A stretch of 45,332 bases of DNA from Candidatus Nomurabacteria bacterium CG1_02_43_90 (GTDB lineage Bacteria; Patescibacteriota; Minisyncoccia; Phycocordibacterales; UBA1550), in assembly GCA_001871765.1 (NCBI GenBank), contig MNVN01000022.1:1-45332 (forward strand), written 5' to 3'. Shown piece by piece: positions 29,886-37,553 of the stretch. Made by a program: the position numbers and the translations under genes. The notes under the pieces are model-generated. The model did not search any database. It was given only the letters and a program-made list of their open reading frames with translations, and was not told the DNA's origin. How positions within the stretch are numbered: the first letter of the stretch is position 1; every line of letters begins with the position of its first letter.

Positions 29886-30168
29886 GATAGGAAAAGTCAA
29901 AGGGTTTTTGTTCGCCTCGCTTCGCTCGGCGACTAATTTGTATTCAATTTTGAGGGTAAAAACGAATTGGCGGTTTCGCAAAATAGGTTCGAGCAAAGCA
30001 GAGTAATATAGCACAGGCATGTGAGACAGACCGAGGTCTGTAAAATAAGGGTTTTTTGAGGGTAAAAAATGACACCCCGCTGATCCGCTGAACTTATGGT
30101 ATTTAAACTATATTTTTCAAGCACCCCTCATGTGAGACCGAGAGGGTCCGCCATCCGCATCCGGATTT
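29886..30168. other. tRNA-proximal spacer with possible remnant on the minus strand
   Basis: No intact gene. The minus strand has an open frame (29703-30020) whose first half reads LLEPILRNRQFVFTLKIEYK and then, through a GC-rich short palindrome, AERSEA, before crossing the antisense of tRNA-Arg. That resembles the way the recombinase at the right edge ends in tRNA-Arg(TCT). It may be a recombinase relic, but the evidence is weak. Confidence 0.25.
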
Positions 30169-30348
30169 TTACCACTTTCCATCTGTGCCACAAACTACGA
30201 AACATGATATTACACATAAATCATAATTCTGTATTTTATCTGACAACATGGTCATCCCCTTGTCTTGAAAAGCGGTAAGCAGTATCTCTTGAGCAACAAC
30301 ACTGTTATCGTAACCATAATCACTATAAATCTGATTGCGATTTCTCAT
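30169..30348 (-). CDS. Small cysteine-containing hypothetical ORF
   Basis: 59 residues from ATG 30348 to TAA. It begins MRNRNQIYSDYGYDNSVVAQ and ends in a hydrophobic cysteine cluster (NYDLCVISCFVVCGTDGKW). The composition is coding-like and the frame continues several codons upstream. No ribosome-binding site is visible. Could be a fragment of a larger decayed gene. Family unknown. Confidence 0.35.
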   Translation of the reverse strand: MRNRNQIYSDYGYDNSVVAQEILLTAFQDKGMTMLSDKIQNYDLCVISCFVVCGTDGKW

Positions 30349-30455
30349 ACGAGAAAGAATTCGGTGACAGTAATCCGTGAACTACTGTACATTAACCTAG
30401 ACTCAACGAGTAATATACCAAATTATTAAATTTGAGGTCTCCCGACCAAAAAGAA

Positions 30456-30477
30456 AACGGCTCGCAAGCGAGCCGTT
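30456..30477 (-). terminator. Terminator of the 30531 gene
   Basis: AACGGCTCG (30456-30464) and CGAGCCGTT (30469-30477) around CAAG; on the minus strand it is followed by TTCTTTTT. Confidence 0.85.
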
Positions 30478-30530
30478 CAAGGGTTTAAGAATCAAGGGAA
30501 CAAAAGGATCAAGCTCCCAAGATTCAAAGA

Positions 30531-31472
30531 TCAACCCTGCGGAAGGAACCCAGTCACGGACCCAAAGCGGCCGCGGGCATCCGAGACAGGGCACGTGCCG
30601 AAGTAGAGCATGCCACCAAAGAAGTCGAGGCGCGTCGCACACGAGAAGTCGCCAACCGCACCCGGAGCGAATTCATCACCAGGACAGTCGGTATGAAGCT
30701 CTTCCCACTTCACATAGCGTTCAGGGTGAGTGAAAGCCATACAGCAGACAGCGAATGCTCCGAAGCCGTTTTCACTGAAGTACTCACGAGCACGGCGGAC
30801 CGAACGACCACGATGACGCATCCCGTATTGCATGGGTATAATGAGGATGTCGCCTTTTTGTGTTTCAGCGATCAGATTAAGTGCGTGAAGCGTGCGGGCA
30901 TGCTGACGCAGTTGGCGAGTGTTGAACTCACCTTCACGGTAGTTGTGAAAGTTACGCGTCTTACCGAGTTTTTCGAGTATGAGCTCGACTGCACGGTAAT
31001 ACTTCTCCGCTTGGTCTGTGACCTCGGGGAAGAAACGCTTGGCAACCGCATCCACGGAGGGGATTGCAGCCCAATCAGTACCTTCGGGAAGGGACAACGT
31101 CGGCAGGACTTTTTCGATGAACTCGCCGACATAGTCGAGCGAAAGGTTGAATTCTTCCGTCAAGATGTCCACTTGTACACCGATGGGTTTCAGACCACGG
31201 TACACATCTGGATAACCGTAGCTCGAATCAACTTCTTCGTCTTTGTACTGATCCGAAACAGACAACCGCCGGAAAGAGTCGAGGATAGTCTTTAACGTAT
31301 AAGCCTTGAATTTGTCGCCGTTATCGAGAAAGCGTTGAGCATCCTCAGTGTTAATTTCGCCAAACATTGTTTGCAGCTTCGTTTGGAATACCTGAAAGGC
31401 CTCTTTAAGAAAGCGAGAATTCTCTCTCTTTTGACCTTCTGTTGCGGGGGTGTTTCGAGTAATCCCGTTCAT
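30531..31472 (-). CDS. Hypothetical protein of an apparent CPR-specific family
   Basis: 313 residues. AAAGGAG lies upstream of ATG 31472 and a promoter gives a leader of about 65 bases. The first 220 residues look helical and hydrophilic (LKEAFQVFQTKLQTMFGEIN, VGEFIEKVLPTLSLPEGTDW). The C-terminal 100 carry conserved-looking Cys, Trp and Gly (AVCCMAFTHPERYVKWEEL, HTDCPGDEFAPG, FGTCPVSDARGRFG) and resemble a compact domain. No signal peptide or TM helix, so probably cytoplasmic. Codon use is visibly GC-richer than neighbours. I recall similar proteins in Parcubacteria but cannot name a family or function. Confidence 0.75.
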   Translation of the reverse strand: MNGITRNTPATEGQKRENSRFLKEAFQVFQTKLQTMFGEINTEDAQRFLDNGDKFKAYTLKTILDSFRRLSVSDQYKDEEVDSSYGYPDVYRGLKPIGVQVDILTEEFNLSLDYVGEFIEKVLPTLSLPEGTDWAAIPSVDAVAKRFFPEVTDQAEKYYRAVELILEKLGKTRNFHNYREGEFNTRQLRQHARTLHALNLIAETQKGDILIIPMQYGMRHRGRSVRRAREYFSENGFGAFAVCCMAFTHPERYVKWEELHTDCPGDEFAPGAVGDFSCATRLDFFGGMLYFGTCPVSDARGRFGSVTGFLPQG

Positions 31473-31516
31473 AGGTTATCTCTCCTTTGTCAATGTACAA
31501 CTGTTTAAACTGCCTA

Positions 31517-31528
31517 GGCAGGTGTTGA
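31517..31528. promoter_or_regulatory. 12-base palindrome in the leader of the 30531 gene
   Basis: CTGCCTAGGCAG is a perfect palindrome about 50 bases before the start codon. It is a possible operator or dimer binding site. Confidence 0.35.
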
Positions 31529-31543
31529 ACCTTCGACCTAGAT

Positions 31544-31572
31544 AATTTAGCATATTTATACAAAAAAGTCAA
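31544..31572 (-). promoter_or_regulatory. Promoter of the 30531 gene
   Basis: On the minus strand TTGACT (31567-31572), 17-base spacer, TAAATT (31544-31549); predicted start near 31537. Confidence 0.75.
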
Positions 31573-31587
31573 TAGCATCGTAGCACA

Positions 31588-31740
31588 TCAAATAGTGCTC
31601 CATCCACTGAACGATTCGCTCACTTTTTTCTCTACTAAATCCAAGCTAACGTTTGTCATCGGTGTAACACCATCTATTGGCAGATGCATGTCATGTAAAT
31701 ATGTCTCGATATGGTGACGTATGTCATTTTGCGCATGCAC
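31588..31740 (-). CDS. Small hypothetical ORF or gene fragment
   Basis: 50 residues from GTG 31740 to TGA; a stop lies five codons further upstream. It reads VHAQNDIRHHIETYLHDMHL then PIDGVTPMTNVSLDLVEKKV and ends in FSGWSTI, which looks like real protein rather than random translation. No ribosome-binding site. Probably a relic or a very small gene; function unknown. Confidence 0.3.
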   Translation of the reverse strand: MHAQNDIRHHIETYLHDMHLPIDGVTPMTNVSLDLVEKKVSESFSGWSTI

Positions 31741-32073
31741 ATCTTTCTTGAATATTCAAAGTTTTGGCATTTATTGGCATTTGGATAGCACCCTCAATTA
31801 TATTAAAACGGGGAAGAAAGAGTCATTTTAATATCCAGAATGTCATTACTTTATTCCCATATTTAGCTGAGACTGGCTGTCTCCTGTCGAGAATAGAGCT
31901 TGCTTCAAAAGTTAGACCCCTGACCGAGCGGGCTAAGTTTAGTATTCCTGGAATACCCAAAGGACCCTTACGGGGTCTTACACTCACAAGTTCGAGCCCG
32001 AGCAAGGGCACAACGTCAAGAGAAACAGCGTCTACACGCTGTTTCTTAGTTGTGCTGGGAGGAGGGCAAAAAC
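31741..32073. other. Gene-poor spacer with a large hairpin
   Basis: No credible ORF. A long interrupted hairpin spans 32009-32053 (outer GCACAAC/GTTGTGC, inner AGAAACAGCGT/ACGCTGTTTCT around CTAC). It follows the stop of the 32562 minus-strand gene and may end it. A smaller hairpin GGACCC/GGGTCT precedes it, and TTGGCATTTA/TTGGCATTTG is a short direct repeat near 31775. Confidence 0.5.
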
Positions 32074-32562
32074 CTAAAACCCAATCTTTCGCATGAGGCG
32101 GTTAGGGAGGGGTTCTACTTGGTATTCTTCGGGGAGCATGTGGGCGAGCGCTTGCTGTACTTCTTCGAAATGCTCCTCGTCCAAAGGGACCACGATGTGG
32201 GGCATAAGGGGTTTTTTTGAAATGAGAAGAATTTTTGGTGAGAGCGTTTCTTTGTGATCTTCATGTCCGTCGAGAATCCAAAAAGAATCAAGGGAATCCC
32301 AGGGATAAACGGTCTCATTGCTTCTGACCCCTCGTTTTGAAAGTTCACACTCGATTATTTTTGGAGGGTGTTTTGCATAAAAAAGAAGTGAACCAACACC
32401 GAGCAAAAGAACAACGGAGAGGAGCGCATTGCCCACAATAACAAAAGCTACCGCGAGAGATACGGAGATAATGCCGAGTGCCCAAAACCAATCAGCACCG
32501 TGTTCAGTGTGCTCATACTCAGGAGCTGTCCAAGTGATACGATAGTCATAACCTTCAATCAT
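32074..32562 (-). CDS. Two-helix membrane protein with cytoplasmic domain, hypothetical
   Basis: 162 residues from ATG 32562. The frame opens at 32604, but TACAAT at about 32576-32581 overlaps an alternative ATG, so the start MIEGYDYRITWTAPEYEH is preferred, with a leader of a few bases. Two adjacent TM helices (WFWALGIISVSLAVAFVIVG and LLSVVLLLGVGSLLFYA) precede a soluble domain with strands KIIECELSKRGVRS, YPWDSLDSFWIL and MPHIVVPLDEEHFEEVQQAL, which looks PH-like. Similar small proteins are common in CPR. Function unknown. Divergent from ccdA. Confidence 0.72.
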   Translation of the reverse strand: MIEGYDYRITWTAPEYEHTEHGADWFWALGIISVSLAVAFVIVGNALLSVVLLLGVGSLLFYAKHPPKIIECELSKRGVRSNETVYPWDSLDSFWILDGHEDHKETLSPKILLISKKPLMPHIVVPLDEEHFEEVQQALAHMLPEEYQVEPLPNRLMRKIGF

Positions 32563-32633
32563 GATAGATACACACATTGTATCAAGGGAACGCCTCGTGC
32601 GCAATCAGCAAAGATGCGTTACAATGATAGGCA

Positions 32634-33341
32634 ATGAATGACATAACTATTTTTATTGCATTTGGGGCAGGAATTATTTCTTTTTTTGCTCCGTGTGTCG
32701 TGCCGCTTGTTCCGGGGTTCCTTGCATATCTTGGGGGGATTTCTGGGGGCGCACACTTACCCATTAAACAGAGGAGACTTGCGACATTCCATGCAAGCAT
32801 ATTTTTTGTTCTTGGATTCACTACTGTTTTTGCTCTTCTTGGTCTTTTGGTGCATGGTGCACTTGTGGGCGCAGGTCCAGCGCTCCAAGTACCCTTTGCT
32901 CGTGTAGGCGGAGGTATTATGATTTTTTTCGGACTCTATTTGATGGGATTACTAAAAATGTCATTCCTTGATCATCCGCGAAAATTTTCTATTCATACCA
33001 AATTTTCTTCGCGCTCACTTGCAGCATTTGTCTTTGGTGCGGCATTTGCGGCAGGGTGGACGCCTTGCGTTGGTGCTGCCTTGGGTGCAATCTTGGGGCT
33101 TGCGGCGCTCGCGCCGGCAAAATCATTTTTATTACTCGTTGCGTATGCGCTTGGTCTCGGTGTGCCATTTCTTATTATTGGTGCCTTTGCGGGTGAGATT
33201 GAGCGGTATCTGAACCGCGCCTCAGGATGGATGCCGTATGTGAATATTCTTTTTGGAGGCATCCTCATTTTTCTTGGTGCCCTCGCCTTTACACAAAATC
33301 TCGCGGTATGTCGTGAGGTTTTGTGGAGCTTTCCTTTTTAG
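32634..33341 (+). CDS. CcdA/DsbD-type thiol-disulfide transmembrane transporter
   Basis: 235 residues with six predicted TM helices. The two family motifs are FFAPCVVPLVPG (C at about 21) and GWTPCVGAALG (C at about 144), the cysteine pair that passes electrons from cytoplasmic thioredoxin across the membrane. No thioredoxin domain is fused, so this is the CcdA-length form. TACAAT (32620-32625) gives a leader of about two bases. The alternative-oxidase homologue follows 38 bases downstream with its own -10 box. Confidence 0.92.
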   Translation: MNDITIFIAFGAGIISFFAPCVVPLVPGFLAYLGGISGGAHLPIKQRRLATFHASIFFVLGFTTVFALLGLLVHGALVGAGPALQVPFARVGGGIMIFFGLYLMGLLKMSFLDHPRKFSIHTKFSSRSLAAFVFGAAFAAGWTPCVGAALGAILGLAALAPAKSFLLLVAYALGLGVPFLIIGAFAGEIERYLNRASGWMPYVNILFGGILIFLGALAFTQNLAVCREVLWSFPF

Positions 33342-33379
33342 TTTTGAGAGAAAAGTGAGCCTCGTGTTATCATCTAGTC

Positions 33380-34084
33380 ATGGAAACTGAAAAATCAAAC
33401 AAAGAATTTGAATCCCTTATCGAGCAGTTGAACGACGAAGGTCAATTGCAAGAATACAAAAGACCCTTCGATGATTACAAGGTTGGACCCCTCGCGCGTA
33501 TTCTCGGGAATTTTCTTGTGTGGTGTGGAAATACGGTGTATGGAGAAGCCCCTTCGTATTTAAAATTTCGTGCAGTAGAAGTTATTGCACGTGTCCCGTA
33601 TCATTCATGGTCTTCGGCGGCCTTTACGCTCCTGACCATGTTTTATTCTGATGAGAAAAAAGCACTCCAGCTCTCAACTATTACAAAATTTGTACGTCTT
33701 GCAAGTGATAATGAAACAATGCATGTCATTGTTGTCTCGCAACTCGCTGGGGACGAACAAAAGGCAGGGGTGATTCGCTATACCCTCATTCCTATGTTTT
33801 TTGCCTTCTTTTATTTTTGGGCATCATACATTCTCTATCTAGCTAATCCTCGGTGGTCTCTTGAGCTTAATTATCTTTTTGAACAACATGCCTTTGACCA
33901 ATACGCACGTTTCTTGGAGGAAAATAAGGAAGAACTTCTTCAGAAACCAATCAGTAGTGATTTTCTTGCTTGGTATGGAAGGAACCCTAAAAGCCAATAT
34001 GAATTCTTTCGGTCAGTAAGAAACGACGAGCTTGTTCATCGCAATCGGTCCATTCATGAAATTGCGATCAACGAAGGACACTAA
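33380..34084 (+). CDS. Alternative oxidase homologue (diiron membrane quinol oxidase family)
   Basis: 234 residues. The di-iron ligand set of alternative oxidases is in the right order: E67 in VEVIARVP, E112 and H115 in NETMH (AOX has NERMH), E168 in FEQHA (AOX LEEEA), and E217 and H220 in NDELVH (AOX RADEAHH). The hydrophobic stretch TLIPMFFAFFYFWASYILYL matches the membrane-associated helix between the third and fourth ligand groups. AOX oxidises quinol and reduces O2 to water without pumping protons. TATCAT (33368-33373) ends six bases before ATG, so leaderless. No quinone or respiratory genes are visible in the window. Confidence 0.85.
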   Translation: METEKSNKEFESLIEQLNDEGQLQEYKRPFDDYKVGPLARILGNFLVWCGNTVYGEAPSYLKFRAVEVIARVPYHSWSSAAFTLLTMFYSDEKKALQLSTITKFVRLASDNETMHVIVVSQLAGDEQKAGVIRYTLIPMFFAFFYFWASYILYLANPRWSLELNYLFEQHAFDQYARFLEENKEELLQKPISSDFLAWYGRNPKSQYEFFRSVRNDELVHRNRSIHEIAINEGH

Positions 34085-34135
34085 TTTCTCTGCATAGCTA
34101 TTTCATAAAGAGGGCAGGTCTGGTGCTATGAAATT

Positions 34136-34516
34136 TTAAGAATTCATCCTGTAGGTCTTGAGCGTTCGCAAGAGATAAAGACTAGACATCAAAGCAATGA
34201 GATTGAGAAAGGTGATAATAGATGCGGTGACAGGAGTAAAGCCAAGAAGGGTATGGAGGGATGTTGCAATTGAGTCGATATCAAATTCTAGTCCAGAAAT
34301 AATGCTTTGTGCAGTACTGATGAAGTCGAGTTCTGTGGTGCGCACCGAGAGATGCCAGAGTGAAAAGACAAAGCTAATACTGGTAATGATTATTGCTCCC
34401 GTCACTATTTTTTGCATACGATAGAGAAAAATACCCCGCATAATTTTCTCATGAGTTTGCGGGGGAAGTGGTGCGTCGGGGATTTTTTTAAACGATGAGA
34501 AGAGTGTGTTATTCAT
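34136..34516 (-). CDS. Small two-helix membrane protein, putative anti-sigma factor
   Basis: 126 residues. A short cytoplasmic N terminus (PDAPLPPQTHEKIMRGI) precedes a TM helix (VTGAIIITSISFVFSLWHL) and an extracellular segment followed by a second TM helix (TASIITFLNLIALMSSLYLL). The start codon overlaps the real end of the ECF sigma gene by eight bases, a layout typical of sigma/anti-sigma pairs. There is no zinc-binding HxxxCxxC motif, so the function is inferred from position only. Confidence 0.6.
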   Translation of the reverse strand: MNNTLFSSFKKIPDAPLPPQTHEKIMRGIFLYRMQKIVTGAIIITSISFVFSLWHLSVRTTELDFISTAQSIISGLEFDIDSIATSLHTLLGFTPVTASIITFLNLIALMSSLYLLRTLKTYRMNS

Positions 34517-35068
34517 AATTGTGTAAGTGTTTAGATAGAGCTTGTTTTGCTCTGCGGAGGTGTGTTTTAACCGTATTTAACGTGAGACCTAGAATGAGCG
34601 CAGTTTCCTCATAAGAGAACCCCTCTCGGTAATATAAGAGAAGAATTGTTCGATAGTGAAGAGGAACCTGCTCGAGAGCCTTTTCCATATCGTGAGCAAG
34701 TATTTCTTCTTCAATTCTAAATACGCAAGTTCAGGCAGAATTGTTTCACTCCCTTCATTTGCATAAAGAGAAATCTCAATAATATGCCTCTTCTTCCGCA
34801 AAAAGTCATAGGCAGTGTTGGTTGCAATACGATAGACCCAGTTTTTAAAATTATTCTCCGGGGCGATTCTTTTTCTGTTGCGGTAAACCTTGAGAAATGT
34901 TTCTTGGAGAAGGTCTGAAGCATTGTCGTTGTTTCCCGTAATGCGACGTAAATGGTTCCATATTGGCTTTTCGTAGTAATGGAGCATTGTCTCAAATGAA
35001 TCCATATTTCCTGCTATTATTGAAATAAGCAAATCCTTTTCATTCTCGAGGTTTGGTGGTGCTGTCAT
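34509..35068 (-). CDS. ECF-type RNA polymerase sigma factor, interrupted by an apparent one-base deletion
   Basis: The first 120 residues are region 2: FETMLHYYEKPIWNHLRRI, DLLQETFLKVYRNRKR and FKNWVYRIATNTAYDFLRKK. From about 34715 the coding sense moves to another frame: EEILAHDMEKALEQVPLHYR, LLLYYREGFSYEETALILGL and TLNTVKTHLRRAKQALSKHL, which is region 4 with its helix-turn-helix. The span is 560 bases, so one added base gives 561 and an intact 186-residue protein. The loss is near the AATT/AAA at 34713-34720. In the original frame the gene would stop early at 34589 with a nonsense tail. It overlaps the anti-sigma candidate. TATAAT lies at 35077-35082, leader about two bases. Confidence 0.85.
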
Positions 35069-35170
35069 CGTGAAACATTATAGCAATTCTGTACGTATCT
35101 ACTAGTACACTAACGAGTGGCATATCTCGTTGCGTGATTATTATTAACGATTATTGTTTTTATTCAGATT

Positions 35171-35716
35171 ATGAAAAATAAATTTACCATGATGATGACC
35201 GGCGCTATTGTTGTAGCGATTGCCACACCAATTTTTACTTTTGCACAGACGGTATCGTCAAGCACCACAGAGGCGACAACCACAACAGCAACAACTTCAA
35301 AAAAAGCCCATACACGTTTTGTGGTTTCTCCAGAGCGCGCATCGTGTCTCACAACAGCGACAAAGGCACGTGAAGACGCTCAATTGAAGGCTCGAACTAC
35401 TTACACAACAGCATTGAGTTCTGCAAAGACTACACGCGACCAATCTCTTGCAACAGCAAAAACTGCACGAGACAGCGCTCTTGTTTCCGCAAAAGCGAAT
35501 ACTGACAAGACATCTTCTGTTGCGGCAGCAAAAGAAGCTCGTGCTACGTTTAAGGCGGATCAAAAGTCTGCACTTGATGCGTACACCGCAAGTCGTAAGT
35601 TGGCACAGAGTGATTATAGAGTTGCGGTGAAGAGTGTGCTTGAAGCTCGTACCACGGCGCTAAAGACTGCCCAAAGTGAATACAAGGCAGCACGTCTTGC
35701 ATGCCCTGCAAAATAG
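35171..35716 (+). CDS. Secreted Ala-rich coiled-coil protein
   Basis: 181 residues. A signal peptide ends near IATPIFTFAQT (residue 27). A Thr/Ser linker follows, then a long Ala/Lys/Thr helical stretch with repeating units such as ARTTYTTALSSAKTTRDQSL and AKTARDSALVSAKANTD, and one Cys near each end (ASCLTT, ARLACPAK). Likely an extracellular coiled-coil; function unknown. It is divergent from the sigma gene and carries its own strong terminator, so it is a possible target of that sigma factor, which is inference. Confidence 0.75.
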   Translation: MKNKFTMMMTGAIVVAIATPIFTFAQTVSSSTTEATTTTATTSKKAHTRFVVSPERASCLTTATKAREDAQLKARTTYTTALSSAKTTRDQSLATAKTARDSALVSAKANTDKTSSVAAAKEARATFKADQKSALDAYTASRKLAQSDYRVAVKSVLEARTTALKTAQSEYKAARLACPAK

Positions 35717-35732
35717 TTTTTATTATCTAAGT

Positions 35733-35778
35733 CATCCTCACACAAAAAGCCCGCGAGCGGGCTTTTTGTGTGAGGATG
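35733..35778. terminator. Perfect 22-base-arm terminator
   Basis: Arms 35733-35754 and 35757-35778 are exact reverse complements around GA; A5 and T5 flank the GC core, so it works in both directions. Confidence 0.92.
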
Positions 35779-35828
35779 TTGGTTCCTAAAAACATGCAAA
35801 AAAATCACAGGTCTGGTAGTATAAAAAA

Positions 35829-37031
35829 ATGAGAACTACATTAATGAAGATGTTTATATTGGGGTACTTTTTTATAGTACCCTCGAGTGTTTTTGCTGCT
35901 TCGAGCGTGAGCAAGGTAAAACCTCTCGAATTTTCAGGATGGATTCCCTATTGGCGCTCCGCCACAGGAACACAAGAGGTATCAGAGCATCTCTCGCAAC
36001 TCACGAGTGTAATGCCGTTTGGTTATACCATGAAAAATGACGGCACCCTTGCTGACACAGCACGCCTTACCGAAGAGCCGTGGAAAAGTTTTATTGCCGA
36101 AGCAAAGAAGAATAACGTACGAGTAATTCCAAGTATCATGTGGGGGAACGGTGCTAGTATTCATCGAATACTAAGCAATACAAAAACACGCATTGCTTTG
36201 GAAGACGAGATTGCTCGCGTGGTAAAAGAAAATGGCTTTGATGGTATCGATATCGATTTTGAAGATAAGAAACATGAAACAATAGATTATTTTTCAACCT
36301 TTTTAAGGGGGCTTTATCAGCGTATGAGGAATAAGTGGGTATATTGCACGGTTGAAGCGCGCATGCCTCTTTATGACCGATATCTTCCGGGTGCAAAAAT
36401 CCCTGCTGATGCACAGAATTTTGCTAATGACTATGTGCAAATGAATAAGTATTGCGATCGAGTAGAGATCATGGCGTATGATCAGGGGGTGATAGACCTC
36501 CGTCTCAATAAGGCGCGAAGTGCACCCTATGCACCGGTGGCAGACCGCGCGTGGGTAGAAGGACTCGTTACGCTCGCTATGAAAGATATTGATAAAAAGA
36601 AAATTATTATTGGTGTGCCGACCTATGGGTATGAGTATGAGGTTACTCCCACTTCTGCGGGCTACCAATATAAAATGCTTTGGCCTTTCAATTTGAAATA
36701 CGCAACCGATATTGCGACAAAACTCGGCATTATTCCTACACGTACGAGTGCTAATGAAATTGGTTTTTCATATGACCCTCAGAAGCTTGTAGCGATTGCA
36801 CCTACGGGTAATGAATTAACGCAAACACAGCAAAAAATAGCAACTTCTTCGGTTGTGGAAAATGCAGGTTCGCAAGTAAACACAAACAAGCCATTTAACT
36901 TTTTGTCATGGAGCGATGCACAGGCAGTAGCGGACAAAGTTGCTTTGGCGCTTAAGCTTGGTGTACGCGGCGTCGCCGTATTTAAATTTGATGGGGCGGA
37001 GGACCCAAAAATTTGGGAGGTGCTAAAATAG
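35829..37031 (+). CDS. Secreted glycoside hydrolase family 18 protein
   Basis: 400 residues. TAGTAT (35817-35822) ends six bases before ATG, so leaderless. A signal peptide ends near SSVFAASS (about residue 24). The GH18 barrel is clear: the first strand FSGWIPYWRS, then the catalytic DxxDxDxE as D138, D141, D143 and E145 in FDGIDIDFE, and later VEIMAYDQ, IIIGVPTYGYEYE and NFLSWSDAQAVADKV. GH18 enzymes act on chitin or peptidoglycan-related N-acetylglucosamine polymers. The overall plan resembles SleL/YaaH-type wall-lytic members more than large chitinases. No carbohydrate-binding module is seen. Confidence 0.92.
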   Translation: MRTTLMKMFILGYFFIVPSSVFAASSVSKVKPLEFSGWIPYWRSATGTQEVSEHLSQLTSVMPFGYTMKNDGTLADTARLTEEPWKSFIAEAKKNNVRVIPSIMWGNGASIHRILSNTKTRIALEDEIARVVKENGFDGIDIDFEDKKHETIDYFSTFLRGLYQRMRNKWVYCTVEARMPLYDRYLPGAKIPADAQNFANDYVQMNKYCDRVEIMAYDQGVIDLRLNKARSAPYAPVADRAWVEGLVTLAMKDIDKKKIIIGVPTYGYEYEVTPTSAGYQYKMLWPFNLKYATDIATKLGIIPTRTSANEIGFSYDPQKLVAIAPTGNELTQTQQKIATSSVVENAGSQVNTNKPFNFLSWSDAQAVADKVALALKLGVRGVAVFKFDGAEDPKIWEVLK

Positions 37032-37046
37032 GAAAGAGACAGGTGT

Positions 37047-37094
37047 ACCGCATCAAAAGGGCGACGCCGTACGGCGTCGCCCTTTTGATGCGGT
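37047..37094. terminator. Perfect 48-base palindrome after the GH18 gene
   Basis: Arms of 24 bases with no loop, running ACCGCATCAAAAGGGCGACG... and its exact complement. A CCCTTTT tract on the right arm suits termination. The GC-rich core resembles the end of the GH18 gene itself (GGCGTCGCCG at 36968). Confidence 0.85.
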
Positions 37095-37553
37095 GAAATA
37101 GTAGCCTTTGCGCAAACTTTCTTTGAGCGAAAAGACCAATGATGCGCGCCTCGTCCGCTCCCTTCGGTCGCGGGAGCAAAAACAAAAAATGTTCCTTACC
37201 TTTATTCTTTTCCTCGGCGGGGGGGGTGTGGGGGGAGCCGACAAAAAATGGAAAGGAAATTTTTGGTTTTGCTTCGCCACTACAGACTACGAAATGAACA
37301 TTTATATTATAGCATTTGTGGTTCTTTGGAGTTGTTCATTTCTTCGTCCTCACGGCGAGACGAGGCGCTTCCTCTCTGCGTTTAGTGGTAGCTCTAAAGT
37401 CTACGTCTTCGACGGCGGGCAGTGACAACTCATTAAAGTGGATTGTGCTAGGCACAAACAAATCCGTATGTGCTTGCCCCGCCCACCCCGTGCGCGCACA
37501 AATCCCCGCCGTTTTTAGGAGATATTATAAAACGGCGGGGATCGCTCCCTAGA
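37095..37553. other. Gene-free spacer of about 460 bases with two hairpins
   Basis: Open frames here have no coding character. GCTCCC/GGGAGC forms a hairpin near 37155-37176, and a strong 14-base-arm hairpin lies at 37502-37542 (ATCCCCGCCGTTTT/AAAACGGCGGGGAT), just downstream of the minus-strand operon end, which it may terminate. A minus-strand TATAAT at about 37306-37311 has no gene in range. Confidence 0.5.

Noticed and set aside
29703-30020. Minus-strand open frame of 105 codons across tRNA-Arg(GCG)
   Set aside because: More than half is antisense tRNA and leader; not annotated as a gene, though its first part is noted as a possible recombinase relic.
31764-32096. Plus-strand open frame of 110 codons
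   Set aside because: No coding character; it runs through a large hairpin and into the end of the 32562 gene.
37108-37425. Plus-strand open frame of 105 codons
   Set aside because: Low-complexity translation with Gly runs, no start signal, no homology pattern; treated as spacer.
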